In this document: positions 15,239 through 23,323 of the stretch, piece by piece
How positions within the stretch are numbered: the first letter of the stretch is position 1
How the letters are laid out: the number at the start of each line of letters is the position of its first letter
Assembly (NCBI GenBank): GCA_919902495.1
Contig: CAKKRC010000084.1
Coordinates: 1 to 34,281 of the forward strand
Direction: 5' to 3'
From: Nitrospiria bacterium
GTDB lineage: Bacteria > Nitrospirota > UBA9217
Length of the DNA: 34,281 nucleotides
Notes under the pieces: generated by a model
Told to the model about the DNA's origin: nothing
Database searches by the model: none
What the model saw: the letters and a program-made list of their open reading frames with translations, nothing else
Made by a program: the position numbers and the translations under genes

Positions 15239-15738
15239 TTGCAGGAGCCCGGTTCCTTCTGACAACGGGCTTCGCTCCTCTTCTCGGCAAGACGCATTTC
15301 CCTCCGCGCCTTTGCTTCATTGTTCCGGCGGCGGTCCTCATCGGTGAGGAGGATGAGCGGCGCGACCCCCCTGGGCTTTCCCTGCTCATCCAGTGCGACA
15401 TAGGTGAGATAGGCCGACGCCACATGGCGTACCTCGCCGGACATGAGGTCTTCGGCTTCCACGCGGACGCCGATCTCCATGGAGGTCCTGCCGACGAGGT
15501 TCAGGCTGGCCTTGAAAAAGAGCAGGTCGCCCACGAAGATGGGGTTCAGGAAGTCCATCCGGTCAATGGAGGCCGTGACCACGTTCGACCGGGCATGGCG
15601 TGTCGCAACCACGCCCGCGGACTCGTCAATGATCTTCACCACCACGCCGCCGTGCACGTTGCCGGCGGGATTGGCATCCTGGGGGATCATCATCTGGGCG
15701 GTGATGACGCTGCTGTCCTGTACCCGTTTTCCTTCCAT
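15235..15738 (-). CDS. Acyl-CoA thioesterase (hotdog fold, YciA/BACH type)
   Basis: From ATG 15738 (MEGKRVQDS) this gives 167 residues. It hydrolyses acyl-CoA to free acid and CoA in the cytoplasm. Hotdog signatures: QMMIPQDANPAGNVHGGVVVKIIDESAGVVATRHA, carrying the catalytic Asn/His-Gly-Gly/Asp set, followed by DRMDFLNPIFVGDLL and a C-terminal AYLTYVALDEQGKP. The C-terminal 30 residues are charged helix. The start is chosen because GGAGG lies 12 bases upstream (slightly long) and the longer frame to 15870 overlaps the 3' end of the kinase gene and has no ribosome site. It lies 82 bases after the kinase stop, so co-transcription is likely. Confidence 0.9.
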   Translation of the reverse strand: MEGKRVQDSSVITAQMMIPQDANPAGNVHGGVVVKIIDESAGVVATRHARSNVVTASIDRMDFLNPIFVGDLLFFKASLNLVGRTSMEIGVRVEAEDLMSGEVRHVASAYLTYVALDEQGKPRGVAPLILLTDEDRRRNNEAKARREMRLAEKRSEARCQKEPGSCK

Positions 15739-15820
15739 ATATATATAAGACCTCCGGTTGCGTGAATATTCCATTGTAACAGAATCACCGGAAGAAAAGA
15801 ACCGGATAAAAGGCCCCTGC

Positions 15821-18508
15821 TCACCGGCCGGGGCTATCGAGCACCTGGCGGACCTTCGCGGCGAACTCATGGATGCCGAACGGTTTCCGGATGAAGTTGG
15901 TCCCGCTGTCCAGCACGCCCTGCGAACTGATCACATCTGCCGGATATCCCGACATGTACAGGATCTTGATGTCTTTCAGGACCTCTTGGAGCCGCTCGAA
16001 CAGTTCTTTTCCGTTCATATCAGGCATGATGACATCGGATATCACCAGGTGGATCTCTCCCTCGAAGGAGCCTGCCTTCTGCAAAGCATCCCGGCCCGAC
16101 AGCGCGGACAGGACGCGGTACCCCCTGCCGCTCAGCATCAGGGACACAAACCGCAGGACCTGCTCCTGGTCCTCCACGATCAGGACAGTTTCGGTTCCCC
16201 TTTGTAATTGCTGCTCTTTCGCCGCAGCCGCAGCCGCTCCAACAGACACTTCGTTCACGGGGAGGAAGATGATGATCTCGGTCCCAGCGCCCGGTTCGCT
16301 CCTGACCTCGATGTATCCTCCATGCTGCTTGACGATGCCGTAGACCGTGGCCAGGCCGAGACCGGTCCCCCGCCCCGTCTCCTTGGTCGTGAAGAAGGGC
16401 TCGAATATCTTCGACTTGGTCTCCGCATCCATGCCGATGCCCGTATCCTTCGATAGGAGCTGCACGTAGGTCCCCGGCACCATGCCGGGCCGACTCGCCG
16501 CATAGGCCACGCCGACGGTGATGTCCTGCGTGGCAATCGTGAACGTGCCCCCCGACGGCATCGCGTCCAGGGCGTTCACGGCGAGATTCATGATCACCTG
16601 CTCCATCTGGCTCTTGTCTGCCAGGACGGACCGGACCGACGGCGCAAGGCGCATGGTGATGGCGATGTTCTCCCGGAGCGTCATCCGCAGCATCCGGGTG
16701 AAGCCCGACACCACCTCGTTCATGTCCAGACGGACCATCTCCAGCGTCTGCTTGCGCGCAAAGGCGAGCAGTTGCCGCGTCATGTCCCGGACCCGTTTTG
16801 CCGCGTTCGTGATCTCGGCCAGGTCCTCTCTGCGGTCGTCGCCGGACGGGAGCTTATGCTCCAGCATTTCCGCGTACCCGAGGATGGGCGTGAGCATGTT
16901 GTTGATGTCATGCGCAATGCCCCCTGCCAGCCTGCCGACCGACTCGATCCTCTGGGCCTGCAGGAGCTGCTGTTCGAGCCGCGTGCGTTCCTCCTCGCCA
17001 CGCTGCCGCTCGGTTATGTCCACGATAGTCGAGAGAAGATGGGACTGCCCTCCTATGGCAATCATGGTCGTGGAGATCAGTCCGGTCCGGATCTCTCCGG
17101 ATTTCATGCGGAACCGTACCTCCATGCCATAGGCTGAACCATGCTCGTACACCTGCGCCATCACTTGTTCGCGGTCCACGTGATCAAAAAAGATCCGCAG
17201 CTCTTCTGACGTCTGACCAATCACTTCATCGCGTGTGTAACCACTTTCCTTGATGAAGATATCGTTCACCTCGACATACTTCCCATCGACAGCGGATGTT
17301 ATAACCATTGCATTGGGACTGCTTCGAAATGTCGAGACGAACTTACTTTCCGATTCCCGCAGCGCCTGTTCCACCCGCTTGCGCTCGGTCACGTCCCGGG
17401 TGATGCCGAGCAGCGACTCCACCCTTCCCTCCTCGCTCCGGAGCGGGACCGCGTGCGTCTCGAGCCATAAACGGGACCCCTTGAAACCGACCATCTCGAA
17501 CTCGAGCGAGCCGCTTTCGCCCGCGAACACCTGCTCGTTCAGGCGGATGAAGGCCTCCCGGTGCTCCGGGACCACGAGTTGGTGGACCGGCTGGCCGAGC
17601 ACCACATCGATGCTGTCGGCGTCGATCATGGCAAGGCCGGCGGGGTTCATGAATTTCACGATGCCCCCGGGCCCCAGGATCTTCACGCACTCCGGCTCGT
17701 TGTCGATGATCGATTGCGTGAACGCCAGATTACGCTGCAATGCTTCTTCCGCCTTCTCCCGCTCCTCGATGCGCCGCCGGATGAACGGGGAAACCAGAGA
17801 AATACCGACGAGCCCGAACACCCATATGCCGCCGAAGAGCATTTCCTCGGAAACGAGGCGCTCCTGCAGGACCGGGGCGAAGATATTCATAGGAACGGAG
17901 GCGCCGATGCCGCCGCGCAGGTCACCCAGCTTGTATCCCTGCGCGGCATGGCACGCCAGGCAGGGCTTCACGATGATCAGCGGGTACATCAGGCGGTAAT
18001 GCGCGGCCCCCTGGTAATCGACGACCTCGCCGAACTCCTTGGCGCCGCCCTCCAGGTTATGGAGCGCTTTCTCTTCCCAGGCATCCGGGACGTTCTCCGA
18101 CCGGATCGGCCGAAGGCTGGTGTAGTGCCCCTGGATCTTCGTGAAGTCCCTTCCAAGGGCATGGACTTCGCGCATCATCGTTGCGGGATGGACCAGCGTC
18201 AGCCGCCGGCCGGAGGGGGTGAGGACATCGCGTTCTTTCAGCGAAGAGAGACGCGGATTCGCCTGAGTTCGGTCCGTGACCGGGACGTAGACACCGCCGC
18301 GTTCGGCAGCCCAGTACCGGTAGAGCATATCCTTCTCGATGCTCTGCACAGCGGTCTCGTGGGCAAGATATTGGATGTGCTGTTTCGTGTCGTAGGCGTA
18401 ATTGGCCATCGATGCCACACAGATTCCTGTCCACAGGACTGCCGCAAGCGCCAGGATCCGGTTGAACGTACGGCGCATGTTGCCGGGATCTTTTTTCCGG
18501 GTATCCAT
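15821..18508 (-). CDS. Hybrid histidine kinase with periplasmic haem-binding (DUF3365/Tll0287-like) sensor
   Basis: An 895-residue membrane kinase, from ATG 18508 (MDTRKKD) with GAGGGG six bases upstream. Order: TM1 (about 17-35); a periplasmic DUF3365/Tll0287-like domain with a c-type haem motif CLACH (183-187); TM2 (about 224-243); two PAS domains (about 262-380 and 385-505); a HisKA segment with phosphoacceptor His in IAHDINN (about H533); an ATPase domain with intact N-box ([14 protein letters not shown]), G1 (DTGIGMD) and G2 (GRGTGLGL); and a C-terminal receiver with phosphorylatable Asp in VISDVIMPD (about 825) and conserved Lys (RKPF). It probably senses redox state, NO or O2 through haem. 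No own DNA-binding output. An extended -10 promoter lies at 18573. Confidence 0.93.
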   Translation of the reverse strand: MDTRKKDPGNMRRTFNRILALAAVLWTGICVASMANYAYDTKQHIQYLAHETAVQSIEKDMLYRYWAAERGGVYVPVTDRTQANPRLSSLKERDVLTPSGRRLTLVHPATMMREVHALGRDFTKIQGHYTSLRPIRSENVPDAWEEKALHNLEGGAKEFGEVVDYQGAAHYRLMYPLIIVKPCLACHAAQGYKLGDLRGGIGASVPMNIFAPVLQERLVSEEMLFGGIWVFGLVGISLVSPFIRRRIEEREKAEEALQRNLAFTQSIIDNEPECVKILGPGGIVKFMNPAGLAMIDADSIDVVLGQPVHQLVVPEHREAFIRLNEQVFAGESGSLEFEMVGFKGSRLWLETHAVPLRSEEGRVESLLGITRDVTERKRVEQALRESESKFVSTFRSSPNAMVITSAVDGKYVEVNDIFIKESGYTRDEVIGQTSEELRIFFDHVDREQVMAQVYEHGSAYGMEVRFRMKSGEIRTGLISTTMIAIGGQSHLLSTIVDITERQRGEEERTRLEQQLLQAQRIESVGRLAGGIAHDINNMLTPILGYAEMLEHKLPSGDDRREDLAEITNAAKRVRDMTRQLLAFARKQTLEMVRLDMNEVVSGFTRMLRMTLRENIAITMRLAPSVRSVLADKSQMEQVIMNLAVNALDAMPSGGTFTIATQDITVGVAYAASRPGMVPGTYVQLLSKDTGIGMDAETKSKIFEPFFTTKETGRGTGLGLATVYGIVKQHGGYIEVRSEPGAGTEIIIFLPVNEVSVGAAAAAAKEQQLQRGTETVLIVEDQEQVLRFVSLMLSGRGYRVLSALSGRDALQKAGSFEGEIHLVISDVIMPDMNGKELFERLQEVLKDIKILYMSGYPADVISSQGVLDSGTNFIRKPFGIHEFAAKVRQVLDSPGR

Positions 18509-18572
18509 TTCCATCCCCTCACCCACGTGTTACGGCTTCTCTCTCGCCGCAAGATAATCTCTACAGAGTTGC

Positions 18573-18596
18573 ATTATATCACACTTGCTTTGTCAA
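18573..18596 (-). promoter_or_regulatory. Extended -10 promoter for the haem kinase
   Basis: Minus strand TGATATAAT (18573-18581), a perfect extended -10, 65 bases upstream of the ATG. A perfect TTGACA (18591-18596) is only 12 bases from TATAAT, so it is unlikely to be the working -35. The 11-mer TGTGATATAAT is identical at the promoter of the other kinase gene (28128-28138). Confidence 0.55.
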
Positions 18597-18849
18597 AATC
18601 TGGTCTGAGAAAATGCGCACGGGGGCTTAACAGGAGGGAACGGTATGACCGGGAATTGCGGCGTGCGATCAACCGTGTCGCTCTTCGCGGCAGAGCAATG
18701 ACGTTGATAAGCGAGATCGATGTCGGTAGTGAGCATTCCGACCATTCGGTTACGTTCATGACGGCACCTGGTTGCAGGCAGCCGGTCCCCTTTTTCCCGG
18801 CGCCTCGAAGCGCCTGGCTTGTACCGCCTCGCGAACTCAGGTCCGCAGT
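18597..18849 (-). other. Gap between receiver gene and kinase promoter
   Basis: About 250 bases without a convincing gene. A minus-strand frame from 18759 has no ribosome site and runs into the kinase promoter. No terminator was recognised. Confidence 0.35.
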
Positions 18850-19257
18850 CTACAGCCGTCCGGTCTGGACCTGTTCGAGCATCCTTGTGCTCAGTCCTTC
18901 TGCGACCGCTTCGCGAACGGTCCTCAGCAGCGCGCGAAGGCCCACCGGCTTGCCTATATACCGGACGACACCGAGGTCCGTCGCGCAGAGGTAGCTTTCC
19001 AGGTCTCCGTGACCGGTCATGATCATGACCGGCACAGCCAGCCGCATCTCCTTGATCCGCCGGACCAGCGTGAGCCCGTCCATGCCTGGCATCCGGTAGT
19101 CGACGATCACGAGATCGATGTCTGCGCGCTCCTGCAGTACCATCAGCGCCGACTGGCCGTCTTCTGCCATGATCACACCGTAGTCCGAGCGCGACAGCAT
19201 GTCCCCTACGGTCCCGCGGACCGCAGGATCATCATCCACCACAAGGATCGTGTCCAT
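18850..19257 (-). CDS. Single-domain response regulator (CheY-like receiver)
   Basis: A 135-residue stand-alone receiver. Acidic cluster VDDD near the N-terminus, phosphoacceptor Asp in LVIVDYRMPGMDG, conserved Thr in MIMTGHG and Lys in YIGKPVG. There is a short C-terminal tail (EGLSTRMLEQVQTGRL) but no output domain. It could serve as a CheY for the adjacent chemoreceptor, or take phosphate from the hybrid kinase encoded downstream; sequence alone does not decide. GAGGGG lies six bases before the ATG. It follows the small 19305-19616 gene by 47 bases, consistent with one transcript. Confidence 0.93.
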   Translation of the reverse strand: MDTILVVDDDPAVRGTVGDMLSRSDYGVIMAEDGQSALMVLQERADIDLVIVDYRMPGMDGLTLVRRIKEMRLAVPVMIMTGHGDLESYLCATDLGVVRYIGKPVGLRALLRTVREAVAEGLSTRMLEQVQTGRL

Positions 19258-19304
19258 TCATACCCCTCATTCCGGCCTTTGGCGTGTGATCGTTCGAAAG
19301 CCGG

Positions 19305-19616
19305 TTATCTGCGGCACCGCAGTTCCTGGTAGAGCCCATCCCGGATCGCCCTGATGCTGCTCTCCAGGGCGAAAAACCGTTCAGCCATGTTGCTGTTGAC
19401 ACCGTGTTCTCTCAGTTCGACGCGTTCTAGTTCGTTCAGAACAAGCTGCGCCCGCGTCAGTGAGTTCGCCGCCTGCTGCACATCCTGGAAGCTCAGCGGT
19501 CCTGATTCGCGCAGTATAATTATCTCTTTTGACAGGCGCTCGATGCACAGGGCAAGATCATCGGCCTTCTCTACATTGTGGGACAGTATCATGGCATACT
19601 GTTCAGGTATTAACAT
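19305..19616 (-). CDS. Small helical hypothetical protein in the chemotaxis cluster
   Basis: A 103-residue all-helical protein (MLIPEQYAMILSHNVEKADD...). No membrane segment, no cysteine motif and no recognised family. The heptad-like spacing (LALCIERLSKEIIIL, ALESSIRAIRDGLYQEL) suggests a helical hairpin. The Shine-Dalgarno is weak. Its position between CheW and the receiver gene, in the same direction with 47 bases to the receiver start, suggests a small accessory to that receiver. Phosphatase, tether or HPt-like roles are possible, though no HPt motif (HxxKG) is present. Confidence 0.65.
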   Translation of the reverse strand: MLIPEQYAMILSHNVEKADDLALCIERLSKEIIILRESGPLSFQDVQQAANSLTRAQLVLNELERVELREHGVNSNMAERFFALESSIRAIRDGLYQELRCRR

Positions 19617-19779
19617 AGGATTTCTGATGCAAGCGGGCTTCCTGTCGCATCGCTGCTGCGGCTTCGCGCGCCCCTCGTAGAATTTTCTCTTCGGCTTCAG
19701 GTCTTTTCAATGACATGAAGCTTTCCCCTGGTCGAGGCAAACGCTCACATGCCTGATAATCGTCCTTACACCGGTATCG

Positions 19780-20286
19780 TTACGCGCCGACGGTTGGCTG
19801 ATCCGCCTGGAGGGTCGCCAATTCATCGGTGGAGAACACCTTGTCGATGTCCAGGATGATGATGAAGCGGTCGTCCCGTTTGCCCATGCCTTTGATGAAC
19901 TCCGTCTTGAGCTTGGTCCCGATCTTGGGCGCCGGAGCGATATTCCCGGGCTCCAGGTCCAGAACTTCCTGCACCGAATCGGACAAGGCCCCCAGGATTG
20001 TCGTGTCGTTGTCCACGGTCACCTCGGTGATAATGATGCAGGTGTTCACGCCGTTCTCGGTCTTCGACATCCCGAACTTGAGGCGCAGGTCCACCACCGG
20101 CACCACGCTTCCCCGCAGGTTGATCACGCCCCGCATGAACTCCGGCGTCCGAGGCACCTTGGTCACGGTGGTGAAATCAAGGACCTCCCGCACTTTGGTG
20201 ATGTCGAGCGCGAACACCTCGTCGCCAAGCTTGAAGGTTAGGTACTGGGTCGTCTGGGTCATCTCTGCTACGCTCATGGAAGCCAT
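19780..20286 (-). CDS. cheW: Chemotaxis coupling protein CheW
   Basis: A 168-residue CheW, linking chemoreceptors to CheA in the cytoplasmic array. The two SH3-like subdomains are recognisable: TTQYLTFKLGDEVFALDITK VREVL at the start, VPRTPEFMRGVINLRGSVVPVVDLR in the centre (the NLRG loop that contacts receptors), and RFIIILDIDKVFSTDEL near the end. AGGAGG lies five bases before the ATG. It lies 111 bases downstream of the chemoreceptor gene 20398-22146 and was probably made with it. No cheA is present in the window. Confidence 0.96.
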   Translation of the reverse strand: MASMSVAEMTQTTQYLTFKLGDEVFALDITKVREVLDFTTVTKVPRTPEFMRGVINLRGSVVPVVDLRLKFGMSKTENGVNTCIIITEVTVDNDTTILGALSDSVQEVLDLEPGNIAPAPKIGTKLKTEFIKGMGKRDDRFIIILDIDKVFSTDELATLQADQPTVGA

Positions 20287-20397
20287 GGTTACCTCCTGAA
20301 CATGCAGGGTTCAGGGTGGAGGGTATCGGGTCCCGGTAAACAAACTATTTCCCGTCCTCATTGAACCCAGTACCCTGATTCCTGGCCCTGCTATTCG

Positions 20398-22146
20398 TTA
20401 GAATTTCACGAACTCCTCATCCATTCTGTCGCCTTTCCCGTGGCCTTTCCCGCCAAGGTCGAGATGCACACCTTGTAACGTCGTTTTTTTATTTCGATGA
20501 GGGACCAGGGCGGGCCGGGCATGCTGCGCAAGCCATGGAGCCTTGTCTGATTTTTCAGGCAAAGCCTCGTGCTCCGCAGACTCCACCTTGAAGAAGGAAA
20601 CCATATCTTCAAGGTTCTCCGCCTGGCCAGCAAGTTCCACGGCCGTGGACGCCATCTCCTCGGCAGCGCCCGCGTTCTGCTGCACCACCTTGTTCAGTTG
20701 CTGCAAAGCATTATTGATCTGGTCCGCGCCGCCCGCTTGCTCTTTGCTTGATGCGCTGATCTCCTGCACCAGCTCCGCCGTTTTCCGAATGTCCGGCACC
20801 AGCTTCGAAAGCAGTACGCCCGCCTGCTCCGCAATCTCGACGCTCGACCTTGATAATCCGCTGATCTCCGCGGCCGACGTCTGGCTCCGTTCCGCCAACT
20901 TTCGCACTTCAGCCGCCACGACCGCGAAACCTCTCCCATGGTCTCCGGCGCGCGCGGCCTCGATGGCCGCGTTCAACGCCAGCAAATTCGTCTGGCGCGA
21001 AATCTCTTCGATGACGGATATCTTTCCCGCGATCTCCTTCATGGCCGACACCGTGAGCGAGACCGCCTTGCCGCTCTCCTGCGCATCGCTCGCGGACTTG
21101 AGAGCGATCTTTTCGGTCTGCATGGCATTGTCGGCATTCTGGCGGATCGTGGCATTCATTTCCTCGATCGACGACGATGCTTCTTCCGTAGACGCCGCTT
21201 GCTCGGCGCTCCCCTGGGAGAGCTGTTCGGTTCCCTCAGCGATCATCCGCGCGTTCTGTGAGGTCTTCTGCGCGCTCATGCGGATCTGGGATATGAGGCC
21301 TCGAAGATCAGAAACCATTTTCGCCGCCGCCTGGGCAAGACCACCGATCTCATCCCGGGACTGCATACTTCGGTCCGTGAGGACCACCACCCGCAGGTCG
21401 CCCTCCGATATCCGCTTGTTCATATCGGCAAGCCGGCTAACGGGTGTTATTATCGATTTCCCGATTAACAGCACCACCCCCACGACAATGATGAAGACCG
21501 CGCCATTGACGGCGAGCAGCAGCGCCAGCATTTTCCCGGCGAGAGACTGCGCATTCGCCTCCAGTTCATCGTTCTCCAGGCCAGTCATCATGACGAGACT
21601 GTCTATCTGTTCGATGAATCTCCCGTAACGCTGCTCCTGGATGCCCGTGGCCAGGTTCCGCGCGGCTGCCCGGTTACCTGCCGCTACAGCGGGAAATAGT
21701 TCGTTCTCGGTTGTCTCAATGAATGCAGACCAGGTCGTCTTGGTGTCCAGCACCGTCACCTTCTTTTCCTCGTTCTGCATAGCCGACAACAGCCCTGCAA
21801 AACCGGACTCGATGTCACCTTTCAGGTCGGTCATGCTGGCCCGGACCTGGGCGGCCTTGTCCTTTTCGGACTCATCGATAATAATGGACAGCTGGGCTCG
21901 ATAGTGGTTCAGTTTCGAGCCCAGCTTGGCGATGTTCTCAAGAATGTCCTTGTTCACCTTGATCTTCTGGTACAGGTCGCTCCCGATCCTAACCTTGGAA
22001 AGCAGGAAGACACCGGAAAAGGTCGATGCCGCCAGCCCGGCCAGCACGATCAAGCTCAACAGCCAGAGTTTGTTCCGCAGCTTGATATTCTTGAGTGGGG
22101 CCGTGACGGCCTGCACTATGCTGGTTATGACTGAGGAAAGTTTCAT
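20398..22146 (-). CDS. Methyl-accepting chemotaxis protein with C-terminal CheR/CheB-tether-like tail
   Basis: A 582-residue receptor. Order: TM1 (about 27-50), a helical periplasmic 4HB-type sensor (about 51-205), TM2 (about 207-230), HAMP, and a cytoplasmic signalling coil with an almost canonical tip ([19 protein letters not shown]; the usual Glu is Asp at the last position). The last 35 residues form a Gly/Lys-rich linker ending EEFVKF. EFVKF matches the x-[HFYW]-x2-[HFYW] pattern of the pentapeptide that tethers CheR or CheB. GGGAGGG precedes the ATG. It follows the PstS-like gene by 59 bases, so this receptor may read the state of that binding protein (inference from context). Confidence 0.94.
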   Translation of the reverse strand: MKLSSVITSIVQAVTAPLKNIKLRNKLWLLSLIVLAGLAASTFSGVFLLSKVRIGSDLYQKIKVNKDILENIAKLGSKLNHYRAQLSIIIDESEKDKAAQVRASMTDLKGDIESGFAGLLSAMQNEEKKVTVLDTKTTWSAFIETTENELFPAVAAGNRAAARNLATGIQEQRYGRFIEQIDSLVMMTGLENDELEANAQSLAGKMLALLLAVNGAVFIIVVGVVLLIGKSIITPVSRLADMNKRISEGDLRVVVLTDRSMQSRDEIGGLAQAAAKMVSDLRGLISQIRMSAQKTSQNARMIAEGTEQLSQGSAEQAASTEEASSSIEEMNATIRQNADNAMQTEKIALKSASDAQESGKAVSLTVSAMKEIAGKISVIEEISRQTNLLALNAAIEAARAGDHGRGFAVVAAEVRKLAERSQTSAAEISGLSRSSVEIAEQAGVLLSKLVPDIRKTAELVQEISASSKEQAGGADQINNALQQLNKVVQQNAGAAEEMASTAVELAGQAENLEDMVSFFKVESAEHEALPEKSDKAPWLAQHARPALVPHRNKKTTLQGVHLDLGGKGHGKGDRMDEEFVKF

Positions 22147-22205
22147 GATCGGCCCTCCCTGTATCCGCCCCAGGGTTACCGGGGGCGGAGCTTTCCTTTC
22201 TGTTG

Positions 22206-23033
22206 CTATTTTTTTACAGGAACAAAATTAATGCCCACGATCTTCTGTCCTTCCGGCGACAGCATGAAATCGATAAAGCTCTTCACATCACCTTTTGGCA
22301 GACCCAGCGTCACGAGCAACAGCGGCCGTGAGATCAAATAGGCCCCGGACTGGATGTTGGCGGCCGATGGTGCGATACCGTTCACGGTTACCGTCTTGAC
22401 ATTCCCGCGCAGATCGCCGCTCACCGCGGCCAGCAGCCCGAAGCTCACGCTGCAGATCGAGTTCTCGTTTTTGGCGACATCAACGATCTGATCGCGGGGA
22501 AAGTCTATTTCCTTGAAACCCGAGCCGTAGGAAGCGTTATCCATGGCCATTTCCTGGAATGCCATCATCGTCGCCCGCTTCTCACCCGCGATCTCGGTGT
22601 TCGGCTGTATCGGTGCGTCCTTGCCGCCAACTTCCTTCCAATTCTTGATCTTCCCGGTGAATATACCCTTGATCTGTTCTTTCGTGAGATTGTTGACAGG
22701 ATTGTTCTTGTGAACGAATACCGCGATGGCATCATAGCCAATGGCCGTCCCCAGCAATTTCTTCGCTTTTTCCTCCGACTTCAGCGTGCGAGACGCGCCC
22801 GCGAGAGTTACTTTCCCATCGAGCAATGCCTGAATGCCCTTGCCTGATCCCGGCTGTTCGACGGATTTGAACTTGATCCCCGTCTTCTGTTCAAAGGCCT
22901 TTACCGCGCCCGCGTCCAGGACCGACATGCCAATCGTCGATGAACCGCTGTAGGAAAGTTCATCAGTCGCGAATGACGCGCCCGCCAGCGTCACCATGAA
23001 AATCACCACTGCCAACCAGATCTTGTTCAGCAT
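22206..23033 (-). CDS. PstS-like periplasmic substrate-binding protein
   Basis: 275 residues from ATG 23033, with AAGGAGG six bases upstream. A Sec signal peptide ([20 protein letters not shown], cleavage about residue 22) precedes a type II periplasmic binding fold of the PBP-like/PstS family: [57 protein letters not shown] and LSPEGQKIV. The usual phosphate loop of PstS (R-x3-SGT) is replaced by [10 protein letters not shown], so the ligand need not be phosphate. No ABC permease or ATPase genes follow; instead a chemoreceptor and CheW do. That points to a sensing role rather than, or in addition to, uptake. The gene sits downstream of a sigma-54 promoter candidate. Confidence 0.88.
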   Translation of the reverse strand: MLNKIWLAVVIFMVTLAGASFATDELSYSGSSTIGMSVLDAGAVKAFEQKTGIKFKSVEQPGSGKGIQALLDGKVTLAGASRTLKSEEKAKKLLGTAIGYDAIAVFVHKNNPVNNLTKEQIKGIFTGKIKNWKEVGGKDAPIQPNTEIAGEKRATMMAFQEMAMDNASYGSGFKEIDFPRDQIVDVAKNENSICSVSFGLLAAVSGDLRGNVKTVTVNGIAPSAANIQSGAYLISRPLLLVTLGLPKGDVKSFIDFMLSPEGQKIVGINFVPVKK

Positions 23034-23173
23034 AACAGCCTCCTTTTGAATGACCTCGAATTTGAAGCCCGATAAACAGCTTTTAAAAGCCCGCAAGATA
23101 TCAATTACGTGCAAGTTCAGGTATGGGCAATAAACTGTACGAAGCCCTTGGTTATATGGCCAGTACTGCCTGT

Positions 23174-23189
23174 TGCATCATCCATGCCG
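23174..23189 (-). promoter_or_regulatory. Sigma-54 (-24/-12) promoter candidate
   Basis: On the minus strand CGGCATGGATGATGCA: GG and GC separated by exactly ten bases, matching TGGCAYRNNNNTTGCW except at the first T and one T of TTGC. It lies about 140 bases upstream of the PstS-like ATG, and two palindromes lie 55-90 bases further upstream. The gene just upstream encodes a sigma-54 activator. Confidence 0.55.
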
Positions 23190-23243
23190 AAACGCATTTG
23201 CTTGTAATTGCTAAATAAATGCGCGCCTCACCTGAATGGACTC

Positions 23244-23278
23244 TGATAATTATCAAGAAGGGTGATAAGGAATTATCA
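23244..23278 (-). promoter_or_regulatory. Paired TGATAA/TTATCA palindromes, putative enhancer (UAS)
   Basis: Two inverted repeats with identical arms: TGATAATTATCA (23244-23255, no spacer) and TGATAAGGAATTATCA (23263-23278, four-base spacer), with centres about 21 bases (two helical turns) apart. The position upstream of the sigma-54 promoter candidate is typical of activator binding sites. Confidence 0.6.
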
Positions 23279-23323
23279 AATTGAGATAGGAGGGGGAGAT
23301 AAAACAGCGAAAGGTTGATGTTC

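Noticed and set aside
18591-18596. Perfect TTGACA as -35 of the haem kinase promoter
   Set aside because: Only 12 bases separate it from TATAAT, too short for sigma-70; an extended -10 reading is preferred.
18850-19257. Calling the lone receiver cheY
   Set aside because: It has the CheY fold, but no cheA is present and a hybrid kinase is encoded next to it, so the partner is uncertain.
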